Both the position numbers and the translations under genes were made by a program. 64,000 nt of DNA from Adiantum capillus-veneris (lineage: Eukaryota > Streptophyta > Polypodiopsida > Polypodiales > Pteridaceae), in the NCBI GenBank assembly GCA_014529385.2, contig CM043962.1, forward strand, positions 47,177,098 to 47,241,097. The letters are read 5' to 3'. How positions within the stretch are numbered: position 1 is the first letter of the stretch; the number at the start of each line of letters is the position of its first letter. Below are positions 1-12,464 of this stretch, one piece after another. Under the pieces are notes generated by a model. That model made no database searches. It was not told where the DNA came from and saw only the letters and a program-made list of their open reading frames with translations.

Positions 1-328
<328 letters not shown>

Positions 329-368
329 ACTGGTCATAAGTTCTTTTAAAAAAAAAACCCCAAAACAA

Positions 369-400
369 CCCCCCCCCCCCCCCCCCCCCCCCGCCCCCCC
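369..400. repeat. Poly-C tract inside left pseudo-LTR
   Basis: A run of about 32 bases, almost all C, sits just after an A-run and a CCCCAAAACAA stretch. The right pseudo-LTR has the same arrangement with a shorter C run at 6562-6583, so the tract belongs to the element and varies in length. Confidence 0.9.
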
Positions 401-599
401 ATGGTTGCATAATAATGATACCCTTTTGCCATGCCAATGGAAACTGCCATATAATGGGACTTTACCCCCGCTTAATCAAAGCGTAAAGAAACGAGTGATA
501 TCATCACACGAGGTAGGCGGCCCCTATCCACTCTCTATTGCCATCCCCAGGCAATGACACTTGCAGGCTCGCACAGTTGAGGGCGGCCGAATGCATTCA

Positions 600-642
600 A
601 CCTATTGGCTCTGGGAGTGTGCATGCCATCCTATATAAACTG
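600..642 (+). promoter_or_regulatory. Pol II promoter of left pseudo-LTR (CAAT and TATA)
   Basis: CTATATAAAC at 631-640 is a good plant TATA box, with ATTGGCT (an inverted CCAAT) about 27 bases upstream. Both copies of the repeat keep the TATA box (second copy 6812-6821). Transcription would begin near 660-670 and run into the short open frame and then the reverse transcriptase region. Confidence 0.6.
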
Positions 643-722
643 AGGTGAGGGCACACTCTCTGGCCCTCACTTAGCCCTAGATTAGGTCTTTTTTCTACTC
701 ATTTTTGCCACTATTTGAACTT

Positions 723-965
723 GCTAAAATGGAGCTTGCAGCTCAAGTAACACAGGTGTCATATTCTACCTTACTACAAGCTTCGGTTTTTTGTTTATTT
801 GTTGTTGCAGTACTAAGCATGGTTGGTAAAGAGAGATGCCGTCTGAGTTATACACTGTGTATTTGTCATAAGCATAAAAAAGACAAACTTTTTAGCCATG
901 GCATAAATGGCTTAGGATTTGAGATGATTAATGGTCTTTCTGTAAAAGGGAATGCCTGCATGTAA
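723..965 (+). CDS. Short ORF in left pseudo-LTR, function unknown
   Basis: This is an 80-codon frame counted from the ATG at 723; an ATG at 705 would add six residues. It lies about 80 bases below the TATA box. It has one hydrophobic stretch (residues about 20-40, around LLQASVFCLFVVAVLSM), followed by a Cys/Lys-rich part (CRLSYTLCICHKHKKDK). The same frame is present unchanged in the right copy (6909-7145), but the repeats are so alike that this does not prove selection. A CAG/GT at about 748 and a T-rich tract ending in GCAG at about 810 could instead be an intron, which would make the frame accidental. I do not recognise a family. Confidence 0.3.
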   Translation, partial: AKMELAAQVTQVSYSTLLQASVFCLFVVAVLSMVGKERCRLSYTLCICHKHKKDKLFSHGINGLGFEMINGLSVKGNACM

Positions 966-1559
966 TCTAGGGGTCGGCTCTGTAAAAAGCCGTTGCAGAA
1001 CTTCACTCCTGCATAGTTTGGTATATGGTTGTGTGTAAAGTGTATGTAGTTGTGTATACGTCTGCGTGAATATGATGGCTTGGCTTGGCCTGATGGCCGT
1101 TCTCAACATTTGCTACATCTAGACATGAATATTGCTTAACGGGGAACTGGTGTTCTGTCCCGACTGTGTAAATGGAAGCAACATTTTGTGATGGAAGCAT
1201 GATTAGAAATGAGGTTGTCTTATTCATTGGGGTTTGTTACTTGCAAACACAATTGGTTTTTTTCGACAGTTGATACACCAAGGCTCTTGTACATTATACA
1301 AGTGGGGTGATTTGTTGGTTAAAGAGGTTGACTATTGGGGATTTATGTCGATTGGTTTTTTCTGAGGAAAAACTGCGCACTAACTGGCATCTCTCGGATT
1401 CTTTTGGCTTTGTTCAAGCCGCTGCAGGTCTTGGTGACTGCCGACTTAACTAGGTTTTTTTTTATTTAAGGGGAGGAGTTTATTCGTTGAAGTAGTTACA
1501 TTCAAGATCAACTGTTTTTTGGCTCTGTTTTAGCCGCTACAGGACTTTGCAGGCTTAGC

Positions 1560-2100
1560 TTAGCCGAACACTACAGTTCTTTGTGTGATACTAATAACTT
1601 GGGATTCTGAAGGTAAGTATATAGCTAAATACATTCGGCTTCGACGTGAAGCTATGGCTGGTAATCTATGAGTGCACTTGGTATAAATGGAATCTTGGGT
1701 ATTGAAACCTTGTTTTTGCATTAAAAATGGTGATGATCTCTGTCGAACACTTGCACGGAAACTTTTGGTTTTTTCTTTGGTGAAGTATGGCCACACTTGG
1801 ACTTGTGTACAGTACTTTCCCTCATGATTTCATATGAGGCAAAGGTTTTGGGGTTTATAAGCTCATCTAGTACCTATGGCTGTTGAAACATTAAGACATC
1901 TTAACTCAAGCAGGGCCGAACACTATCATTCTTTATGGGATGCTAATGACTTAATAGAAATCTTGGGAGTTTGAAGGTAAGTATATGGATGTTACTCTCA
2001 GCTTTGGCATAAATAATGAGCTATGGCTCGTGACATAAGGTTCCACTTGGTAAAGTTGGAGTTTTTTTATACTCTATTGATTGGTAAGTATATGGTTGCT
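1560..2100 (+). repeat. Diverged internal repeats with splice-donor-like motifs
   Basis: The segment starting near 1565 (gaacactacagttcttt) recurs in diverged form near 1917 (gaacactatcattcttt), a spacing of about 352 bases. GGTAAGTATAT occurs at about 1613, 1976 and 2085, and CAGGTAAGG at about 2402. GTAAGTAT is the plant 5' splice-site consensus. A TACTAA box stands upstream of the first. The right pseudo-LTR carries the same set (about 13220-13700). Confidence 0.6.
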
Positions 2101-3217
2101 ATTGTGGGCTTAAGCTTAGCTGCCGAGCTATGGCTAAACAAGTAAACCTCACTCTTTTAAAATCTTCTAAAGAAAACTCTTGATGTTTGGATTCTTGGTG
2201 GACTTCACCACTCATATTAGAAGGTAGATTGTACCACTCATTTTGTAAACGCTTCTAAACATACAAATTCTAATAAATGACCTAGCTTGTCTAAAGTAAT
2301 TAAATTCTGTAAGATGGACATGGATAACAACTGATATGGTCCATTGATACCTGTAAAACACATCCAAGGCTAACTGAATTGTTGTCTTGTTTGGATGGAT
2401 GCAGGTAAGGACTCTATCTTATCTAGGAGGGTTTTCTTTTCTTTGGCAAGGAACCTTACTTTAATGAAGTACTCATTGAGGAACGGGGAAGTTCTTTTAC
2501 TACTGGTCTTACTGAAAGAGGATCTCTTTCCTATAATCATTGTACCTAAATAATTCTGATACTAAGTTATTTTTGTACATATCAGCTCATTATTCCTTGG
2601 CCAACTGTCTTTTGAATGTAAAAATTCAATTATGTCTTATTAGTTAAGATTTAAACAGCTACACACACATCCTAGACATAAGGTTTTTCCTTTTTGGGGG
2701 AAACCGGGATGCTGGCCCAGGAAATTATCTTAGGAATGGAGCTCTAATTTGGACCCATAATCTGTAAATTCTTTATTGGTAGACTGGTGTTAGGTGGCCC
2801 CTTTTAGACTCTTTTTCTGATTCCCTGCTCAGGGCTACCATAGTCTCTGACTTTTCCGGTTGAAGGTTTGCAGGACCAAGTATACATTACAATCTAGACA
2901 CTTTGCTAATTTTTATGTCACCTCTATTTCAGGATTGCTCACGTTATAGAATGACAGCTCGCATTTGTACTAATCACAACCCTGAGAATCATGCAAAGAT
3001 TCTTTATCAGATTAAGCTTTACCTTAAAGACCATACACCAAAGAATGCCTTGGCTACTAGAACTAGACCTTTCCTTTCTAGGAAAGCCAAATTATGTATT
3101 ACATACTATGGCAAGAAAAAGTAAACCTGACCTCACTATTTTTGCAGACTCTTGCTCTCTCTCAAGGATTGGAACTAGCCTCGAAGCCCCTCTCTTGTCC
3201 TCAGATGTATTAGCAGC

Positions 3218-6200
3218 TTGCATGCTTCACATCTTATTTATGATTTGGCTCTTGCCTCGGATAAAAAACTATCTTTCTTGCATATGTTGTCATTTAATGA
3301 CTGGGTAAAAATTCTGGCTACATTGGACAAAGACCCCCTAGAAGGTGTTAATTTGTTGTCCCAATATATTGCCCAACTTCCTGTCCTTGCTTCACAATAT
3401 CAACAAGAGCTTGCCCTGTTCTCCTCATCTGGAGCTGAGCTGTCAAACTTCCTTAGAAAACTATGTGGGCTTAACCCCTCGTTTGTCTGCACTCCAAATA
3501 CCCCCTCCATCCCTCCAACTGGTGACATATTCTGTCGAGATAGTGCAACACTAGAAGCAGTAAAAGAATTTCAAAATAATCTTTGCTCCCTCAATGATGT
3601 TAACCTCCTTGAGATGGTACCAAAAATCAATAAAGTTTTTCCTGTCTTACCAATAAGACAAATAGAAATTGTATCTCTCGGAGTTGACCATCAACTGTGG
3701 GTTATGTGAAACAAAGCCTTCCTGGCTCCTATTCTTAGTGAAACCTGGGTGTACTTGGCCAACCTTCCTGCCTCAACTGTGGAAGATTGTAAACTCAAGA
3801 TTCTTAAAGGTGGACAGTTCCTGGACAAAGGGGAACTGATTAAAGCACCCTTTAACCTTCATCTCATCGACCATTCCAAATGCCCCTCAAATGCTGAATT
3901 GTACATATGTACTAAGGGTAGCATGGAATTTGCTAAAAGTAACCCAGATTTCTACACTGAGTCCATCTGGAATATCTTCCCCCTATGTGAAATGTGCTTG
4001 TACATTTCTCGACCCCAAAGCTTCCTGTGAATCAAGCATCATGTGGTTTGATCATGCAATATGGTTTATCCTCAACCATCTGGATTTATTATTCCCAGAG
4101 AAACCGGTCGACTTTCATCTATCCCTCATCTGCTCGTGGCTAGGTGGACAGGCTAAGCAGATTATGATTGCACAAATTGCCTTTAATATCTTCCGTGGTC
4201 TTATGCATGATACTCTAAAAGAGCTTAAAGCAGATGAGCCTGGTCTATACCTCACCACCTATGCTAACTTTAAAGGGGTCAAGTTCATCACTAATCTGCT
4301 TAAACCTTGTATTGAAGATGATGATTCTCCTGCCCTAAAAAGAGCTAACTCTTTGACTACTCCCAACTCTTTCACCTCGTTTTTTACACCTAGCTCCTCG
4401 TCTAATCGAGGAAAAACTCATAGCTTTACAAGAGGGAGAGGCAGGTTCCCTGCTATCAGAAACTTCCCTGAAATCTAACCCATGAATATATTGCAGGTTT
4501 CTACAAACCCGTGTGGAAGAAGAGTTCTCAGCAGAGAAGATACGAAATGTGGTGCTATCTACATACACTGTCTCTTTCACAATATACTTCTCGATTGGAT
4601 CTTACCAAAAAATATTTTTTGTGAGTGCTTTGACTTACTTTTTGGGAATCATAAACTACTTGACAATGTTCTCATAGGATGGAAATATCATCATCCTATA
4701 AAAGGATTAGTTTTAAATAATGACTTTCTTAGACAAGAAACAATCCCTTACTGTACATGCATTCATTTTGCCTCATTCTGTAGGAATTTCGAAGGAATTG
4801 GTAACCATGTCTGTACTCAGGATCTCAACATTATCGATAATGTCACGATACGTAAGTTATTGGCCAAAGGGCTCAATCACATACCTAACTATCCAAAAAA
4901 CCCTTACCTTGCCCTATCAGCTTTACTTAGCTGCCTCACTGACCTTGTCAGTGCTCTTCGACTGGAGATGACAGTCCTACCGGACTTAAAGGAATTAGTG
5001 AAGGAAGGCTTCCTTCATAAAATTTCTCTACTTCCTAGGAAGTGGCTTTCTTCTGATAGCTCTTGGCTTACATCTCAACTAGCTCTTGATTTTCAACTAG
5101 TCTCAAATAAATGGTTTGTGGTCAGGCTTGACAAAAGCTCCAACTGTCCTACTGTTATGTGCAAATACCTTGCTTGGAAAGCAACTCGAGATCGAGTATT
5201 CGGTAAAGAATTATGTCATACTAACAATACGCCGCAAAATATCTCTAACAAGATTTCTAAACATTTAGGACAGCTTGGATACTCAATTAGTAACACCAGG
5301 TTACCAGTACTATTTCCTACATATAAATTCCACAAACATAAGTTCAGATGGATATCTGATGCCTCTAACTGTATCTTCTCAGATATCACCAAAGATATTT
5401 GATATTATCCTCACAGAATTTGAGCTCATTTCTGCAGAGAAGCCGAGAATCTGCAAGGATTTCCTAAATATCCAATATAATCCCTTCTGGTTAACAAAAA
5501 ATGCTATAGAAGTCACACTTAACCTTCCTCAACATATCTTCCACATCTTTACAACTGATATCACACAATGCTACGAAAACATTCCACTTAATGGGGAGCT
5601 TGGCCTTAAGATTGTTTTAGCCAAGGTTATTAATTTAGCCTTTACCAATGCTAAAAAGAGAAAGTTTTGTTTTATCTCCCTGTCCAAGAAACCTAGATGG
5701 ATTCAAGCATCTCACTCCGTACACCCTCTGCACTTCAACGAAACAAAACTTTGCTCCTATATTTCTTGGCTATTGAATAACTGCACTATTATTGCAAGCG
5801 GCTGCTACTTTAACCAATGCCTTGGCATCCCTATGGGATTCTCTTGCTCACCTTATGTGAAATATTTACCTGGCTTTTTTTGAATACACATGGTGTCTTA
5901 AGAACATGGAAACTGACCATAAAAAACTTCCACTATTCGATCATACTTTTAGATATATGGATGACCTGCTTAGTATTAACAACAGAATGTTCTCTAATGA
6001 GATTGATCTAATTTACCCCCACTGCGTAAAAATTGAGCCTACTTCCCTCCCAGATAATTCGACTTTTTTTGGGGACTTTTGCAAATCAGTCCAATTTCTT
6101 AACCTTTCAATATCCCTTCACTCCCCATCTACAGGTGGATATGACCTTAGATTTATCTGGAGAAAGGATCTTCTTAAGCTACCTCATATAGAATTCATTA

Positions 6201-6445
6201 AAAGAAATAGCAATAGGCCATACAAAGCCTCTATTTGCTCCTGTATTGGCCTTCTTTACTTAATCTGCTACTCTTCATCTACCCCCTCTTTGGCCTGGGA
6301 AGAGTTATTTGTACTAGTTAAAGAATACTGCCATAACGGATTTAATCATTATCAGATCCGTAACACCATCATACAAGCTCTCATTCGGCATGACTGGCCT
6401 GGACTATTATTTCAGAAAGAGAGTATCATCTCTCTCATAAGGTAG
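3218..6445 (+). pseudogene. Penelope-like reverse transcriptase coding region (fossil)
   Basis: The coding signal is spread over several frames, so this is a remnant. In order: an N-terminal part with no family I know (about 3218-4030, alpha-helical in character); a further part ending in a Ser/Thr/Arg-Gly linker (about 4040-4478); a pre-RT part with a spaced Cys/His cluster and an HVCTQDLNIIDN-like stretch (about 4750-4880); RT fingers with PTYKFHKHKFRWI (about 5310-5350); motif A (about 5550-5590); motif B (about 5815-5860); motif C RYMDDLL (about 5950-5970); motif D and thumb (about 6070-6400). The catalytic aspartates of motifs A and C are readable. It would copy the element's RNA at a chromosome end or nick. 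A host RT-like gene is the main alternative. Confidence 0.6.
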
Positions 6446-6811
6446 TAGGCCCATACACAACCTACAAACCCATTGTGTGTGGTGCCTAGGTTAGGGCGGG
6501 TACACACACACACTAGTATAATGGTCATAAGTTCTTTTAAAAAAAAAAAAACCCAAAACAACCCCCCCCCCCCCCCCCCCCCATGGTTGCATAATAATGA
6601 TACCCTTTTGCCATGCCAATGAAAACTGCCATATAATGGGACTTTACCCCCGCTTAATCAAAGCGTGAAGAAATGAGTGATATCATCACATGGGGTAGGC
6701 GGCCCTTGTCCACTCTCTATCGCCTTCCCTAGGCAATGGAACTTAAAGGCTCGCGCAGTTGAGGACGGTCGAATGAATTCAACCTACTGGCTCTCGGAGC
6801 GTGCATGCCAT

Positions 6812-6821
6812 CCTATATAAA
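6812..6821 (+). promoter_or_regulatory. TATA box of right pseudo-LTR
   Basis: CCTATATAAA stands in the same context as in the left repeat. The copia insertion lies about 400 bases downstream, so transcripts from here would run into that element in the sense direction. Confidence 0.55.
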
Positions 6822-6908
6822 CTGAGGTGAGGGCACACTCTGGCCCTCACTTAGCCATGGAGTAGGTCTTTTTTCTGCTCATTTTCGCCACTGTCTAAAC
6901 TTGCTAAA

Positions 6909-7145
6909 ATGGAGCTTGCAGCTCAAGTAACACAGGTGTCATATTCTACCTTACTACAAGCTTCGGTTTTTTGTTTATTTGTTGTTGCAGTACTAAGCAT
7001 GGTTGGTAAAGAGAGATGCCGTCTGAGTTATACACTGTGTATTTGTCATAAGCATAAAAAAGACAAACTTTTCAGCCATGGCATAAATGGCTTAGGATTT
7101 GAGATGATTAATGGTCTTTCTGTAAAAGGGAATGCCTGCATGTAA
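6909..7145 (+). CDS. Short ORF in right pseudo-LTR, function unknown
   Basis: The 78-codon frame matches the one at 723-965: a hydrophobic stretch near the N-terminus, then a Cys/Lys-rich part. The longer upstream ATG of the left copy is not used in this frame, which favours the downstream ATG if the frame is translated at all. No family is recognised, and it may be fortuitous. Confidence 0.25.
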   Translation: MELAAQVTQVSYSTLLQASVFCLFVVAVLSMVGKERCRLSYTLCICHKHKKDKLFSHGINGLGFEMINGLSVKGNACM

Positions 7146-7230
7146 TCTAGGGGTCGGCTCTGTAAAAAGCCGCTGCAGAACTTCACTCCTGCATAGTTTG
7201 GTATATGGTTGTGTGTAAGTGTATGTAGGT

Positions 7231-7398
7231 TGTTGGGGTATAAAGCCCAATGTGGTCGCCCAGGTAAGTGGGCGGGCCGCCAGGTATGTAGACATATTCT
7301 TTTGTAAAAACCTAATAAGAACTCACTATGCTCTACACATTACAGTAGAGCGAGTTCACCATATCATCATGCTCTTCTTCTCGCACTCTCTCTCTTGC
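7231..7398 (+). repeat. 5' LTR of copia A
   Basis: It starts TGTTGGGGTATAAAGCCC and matches 12465-12656. The inner boundary is approximate because the match becomes unclear after the CTCTCTCT stretch. A long leader of about 900 bases separates it from gag. Confidence 0.8.
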
Positions 7399-8359
7399 AA
7401 GTATCCAGAGTCACCTGCTCAGATTGGAGTGAGATTCGACAGGCGAAGGCACGGTCCCAAATCTTGTGGGAAAGCTCTAAGGGCTTGGTGTTCTCAGAAA
7501 TTCATTCTAAGGTCATCTCGGCCACCGTTCGGCTTCGACAAAGTTCTGCGCATGCCCTTTTCAACTACGTGGTCTCAACGGGTGTATATCCGACTCTGCA
7601 AATTTGGGGTTTCAGCCTCCGAGCGACTGCAGGTGCTGAGGATATCGGCACTCCCAGAGTGTTGATTTGTGGCTGTCTACACATCGAAGGACGGCTCACA
7701 GTTCTTGGAGGCGTGTCACATACGACACGGGCGCACCTACACACAGACTGTAGGCGACATCCACTGGTTCATTAGGTAGCTTGTGTTTGCTGCTTGATAT
7801 TCCAGATTTCATCCTGACATTGCAGGTACTTCCACATGGGATGTATTGTCAGAGATGATGTATGTCTGTTGAGGGTTTGCTGGCTGTGAGTCGCGCAGCA
7901 AACAACCGCCGCAGCGGTTACAACATATAGTGGGAAATTTGTGGATGTATGACTTTGTGGGAAATCTATGTATTGTCAGATTTACTGCAGCCTTTGTTGA
8001 GGGTCGAGTGAGGTTTTATTGAGCTGGGGGATTCTCGAATGTTGAGATCCTTTTGGTGATACAGGTCTTGGAGCGATCCCTCGAGCACCCTTAGATAGGC
8101 AGCTAGGATGTATTGACTGTGAGTTAGACAGTTGGGATTGCATCTTTGCTTTACTGCCGTTGAGGCATTGTCGCAGTCTATGCTTATAGGACAGTGAGAG
8201 ACAGTACAGGTGCAGGACAGGTTTACCCACAGCTTACAGTGTTAGAGAGATAGTGGTTTTTTGAGCTGTTTTTGAGTACACCAGATCCATTTTACAAAGG
8301 AGACTCTGCCGAAATTTATGCAGAATCTGAAGCTTTCTTGGTTCATTTGACAGGTTGAT

Positions 8360-11300
8360 ATGGGTTCAGAGTCAGTTTACAGGGGAGCTACTGTGAAGCG
8401 TAGCTATAGCAGGATCACAGGACACTGCTCTTTACAATATCAAGAAGCTGGATGGAACCAATTTCCCATTGTGGAAGAAGCAGATTTGGCACGTGTTGGT
8501 ACAAAAGAAGCAGATAAAACCTATAAATCTCAAGGGGATAAAACCAAAAGATATGGACGAAGATGAATGGAGCGAAATGGATGAATTGACACTTTCTACC
8601 ATTATGCTGACTTTGGCAGAAAGCGTTTACTTCAATGTAACAGACGAGATGTCGGCTTATCAAGCATGGTTAAAGCTGAGTGATCTTTATGAGAAGCAGA
8701 GTGCAGCTTCACAGGTATACTGGCTTAAGAAGCTTGTTGACTTGAAGATGAAAGAAGGGACACCTATGTCCAATCATCTGAATGAATTCAACTAAATCTA
8801 CAGTCAATTGTCAGCTCAAGGTGTCAAGTTTGATGAACCTGTTAGAGCTATGTTCCTGTTGATCACATTGCCGGAAAGTTGGGACACTTTTCGCACAACT
8901 TTGAGTAATTTTGCACCTCCAAATGGTCTGAACATAGCAGGTTTAGAAGGAAGTCTGCTTACTGAAGAAACCAATAGAAAGACAATGGACAAAGGCAAAG
9001 GAGCAGCCTTAGTTGTCAGGGGAAGTACAAAGGTGGAAAGAGGAATCAGTCTCGTAGCAAGTCCCGCAGTGCTAAATGCAAGAGTGACATAGAATGCTAC
9101 CATTGTGGCAAGAAGGGTCACATGAAAAAAGACTGCAGAGAATGGAAAGCGGAAAAAGGCAAAGAGAAAGCTGAAGACCATGGTGAGAAGAACAAGTCCT
9201 CAGTGAAGATTCAAGAAATAAATGTGTGACAAACACTGTTGCAGAGGATGACAGTCTAGTGTCAGGAGACATCTACTTCTTGAAGAATACAATGGACTCA
9301 GCTCTTCTTACAGCATCGGATGGAAATGCACTGAGTGACTGGATTATAGACTCAGGGGCATCACTTCACGTGTCTCCAAACAAGGAGTGGTTTACCTCTT
9401 ATGTGACCACTAAAGATCATGTTCGGCTAGGCAATGGGCAGACATGTGAGATCTTAGGTGTTGGAGATGTTCAAGTGAAGTTTCAGAATGGCTCTTCTTT
9501 CACGCTGAAGAATGTGAGACATGTTCTCGCAATTACAAAGAGCTTGATCAGCACAGGTTTACTTGATAATGCTGGCTACGTCACCACTTTTGGACAGAAC
9601 ATGTGGAAGATATCCAAGGGTTCTATGACAGTAGCACATGGAGTAAAGTCTGGAGGATTTTACATGATTTATGTATGAAATGTCTCTAAAAATGTAATCA
9701 ATGTAACCGAGCAGTCGAACGTTTCTTTGTGGCATAGCCGATTAGGACATATGTTCAAGAAGGGAATGGAAATCTTGTCTCGTTCTAGTTATTTGCCTGG
9801 CTTTTCATTTAATGATTTTGAATTGTGTGAACATTGTCTGTATGGTAAGCAAACACAGCAGCCACATAAGCATAGAAGCAGTAGAAGAGATACACAGTTG
9901 GCACTTGTTCATAGTGATTTGTGTGGACCTATGCCTAACCTATCTCTAGGGGGAGCTTCTTACTTTATGACATTTATAGATGATTACTCGAGGAAAGTAT
10001 GGGTTTACTTTCTCAAGCACAAGGATGAAGCGTTTAGTGTTTTCGAAACGTTTGTGACACTTGTGGAGAATCAAAGTGGCAAGAAGCTTAAATGCTTACG
10101 CACTGACAATGGTGGAGAGTATGTTTCAAAGGCCTTTAAGGACTTTTGTGCCTCAAAAGGTATAAAACGTGAACTTACTGCTCCTTACAATCCTCCTCAA
10201 AATGGTGTTGCTGAGAGGATGAATAGGACCATACAAGAGAAGGTCAGAAGTATGTTGTCTAATGCACAGCTACCAAATGGGTTTTGGGCTGAAGCTGTAT
10301 CAACAGCTGTTCATCTTGTAAATAGATCTGCTAGCAAGGTTTTGCAGAATGAGTCAGTGCCAGAGATGGTATGGTCATGCAAAATGCCCTCATACAAGCA
10401 TCTCAAAGTCTTTGGCTGTGAGGCATATACTCACGTTCCAAAGGAATTTAGGAACAAACTTGAGCCAAAGAGTAGAAAGTGCATCTTTCTAGGCTATGGT
10501 AATTTTGGTGCGATGGGGTACAGACTTTGGAATACCGAATCCAGAAAGGTTGTCCGCAGCAATGATGTTCACTTTAATGAATCCAAATATCATTCTAAAC
10601 CAGAGAGGGTTGAGGAGATTAGAAGAGTTGTCTTCCAAGAAGATGGACCTGCACGTGCAAGACAAAATGTCAGGCCTCAAGAGGAGCAAGGACAGGATAG
10701 ATTGGAACCACAGGTTGTGGCTGAGCCTGAGCCACCTATTTTGCGTAGATCTGGACGTATCACGCGACCTCCTGATCGGTTTGTTCCATCTATGAACTAT
10801 ATCATGTTGACTAATTGCAATGAGCCTTCATGTTACAAGGAAGCAGTGCAAATGAAGGACTCCGGGAATTGGCAACTGGCCTTGCAATCAGAGATGACAG
10901 CTCTGCATAAAAACCAGACATGGAAGCTAGTTAGATTACCACAGGGAAAAAAGTCTCTACCTCGTAAATGGGTTTACAGGTATAAGATCACCGCTCATGA
11001 TAGTCAGCCAAAGTACAAAGCAAGGCTTGTTGCCAAGGGGTTTAAGCAAGAACAAGGAATTGACTTTGATGCAGTCTTCTCTCCGGTGGTCAAGATGACT
11101 ACATTGAGATGCTTTCTTGCATTGGTTGCCATATTAGATTTGGTGTTGCACCAAATGGATGTCAAGACAACGTTCTTGCATGGTGATTTAGATGTGGAAA
11201 TTTACATGCAGCAGCCAGAAGGGTTTGTTGAGAAAGGCAAGGAAGATTTGGTATGCCAGTTATTAAAGAGTCTTTATGGCTTAAAACAATCACCGAGGGC

Positions 11301-12360
11301 ATGGTACCATAAGTTCCACAAGTTTATGCTTTCTCAAGGCTACAAACGTAGTGAGTTCGATCACTGCCTATATACAAAGAAGGCTAAGGATGGCAGTTGG
11401 CTGATCCTTATTTTGTATGTGGATGACATGTTGATTGCTGGCAAGCACTTGGAAGAAATTTCAGCTTTGAAGTCAAAGATGCCAAAATCGTTTGACATGA
11501 AAGACATGGGTGAGGCAAGTCATATACTTGGTATGCGCATTGAGAGAGACAGATCAAAGAAGTTGATTTGGTTATCTCAAACAGAGTATATTGACAAGGT
11601 TTTGCAACGTTTCAATATGGAGAAGGGAAAGGCATTGAGTGTTCCATTGCCACCATATGTGAAACTTAGCAAACAAGATTGTCCTGTGTCTGAGGAAGAA
11701 CAGGCTGAAATGGATAAGATTCCATATGTGTCTACAGTGGGTAGTTTAATGTATGCAATGATTGCTACTCGCCCAGACATTGCATTTGCAGTGGGAGTAG
11801 TAAGTCGATACATGTCAAACCCAGGCAAGAAACATTGGGAGGCAGTGAAAGGAATATTGAGATACCTAAAAGCTACAAAGAGTATGCGTATATGCTATGG
11901 GAGTTAGGAGCTAAGTGTAAAGGGTTTTACAGACTCAGATTATGCAGGTGACTTAGACAACCGAAGGTCTACGTCATGGTATGTTTTTACATTGGCTAGT
12001 GGAGCAGTATCATGGCGTTCTAGATTACAAGATTGTGTTACTTAGTCTACTACAGAGGCTGAATATGTTGCAGCATCAGAGGCATGCAAAGAATCAATTT
12101 GGCTTAATCGACTAGTAACAGATTTGGGAATCAAAGAAGAGATGCCTATGTTATATTGTGATAGTGAAAGTGCTATACAATTTGCTCGCAATCCAGTTTA
12201 TCACTCAAAGACAAAGCATGTGGATGTGAAGTATCATTTCATCAGGGAAATGCTCGAGGATAAGCAACTTCAGCTTGTCAAAGTTCACACCACAGAAAAT
12301 CCTGTTGATCTACTTACAAAAGGACTTCCCTCAGAGAGCTTTGCGCATTTTCACAAGTAG
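8360..12360 (+). pseudogene. gag-pol region of copia A (fossil)
   Basis: Gag (about 8360-9230) is of the UBN2/retrotran_gag type and has a CCHC zinc knuckle, CYHCGKKGHMKKDC (about 9096-9137). The aspartic protease has DSGASLHVSP (about 9349-9380). The GAG-pre-integrase stretch LWHSRLGHM (about 9727) and CEHC are followed by the integrase core with HSDLCGP (about 9908), TDNGGEY (about 10104) and NGVAERMNR (about 10204). RT (about 10960-11600) contains the KARLVAKGF stretch and YVDDML (about 11417). RNase H (about 11930-12250) contains DSDYAGD. Most of integrase and RT lies in one long frame (9727-11907, 726 codons). The product family copies and integrates the element; here it is a broken copy. 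Confidence 0.9.
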
Positions 12361-12464
12361 TTAGGTGTAGGGTAGTACATCACTTCTCTACATATCTTGT
12401 ATATTAGCTTGTATAGTAGCTTCTCTCACACTTAAAGTACCACATTGGACTTTAAGTGGGAGGT

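Noticed and set aside
6481-6500. TTAGGG next to the internal/right-repeat junction as a telomere addition site
   Set aside because: A single TTAGGG within GGTTAGGGCGGG is expected by chance and is not repeated, so it does not support telomeric insertion.
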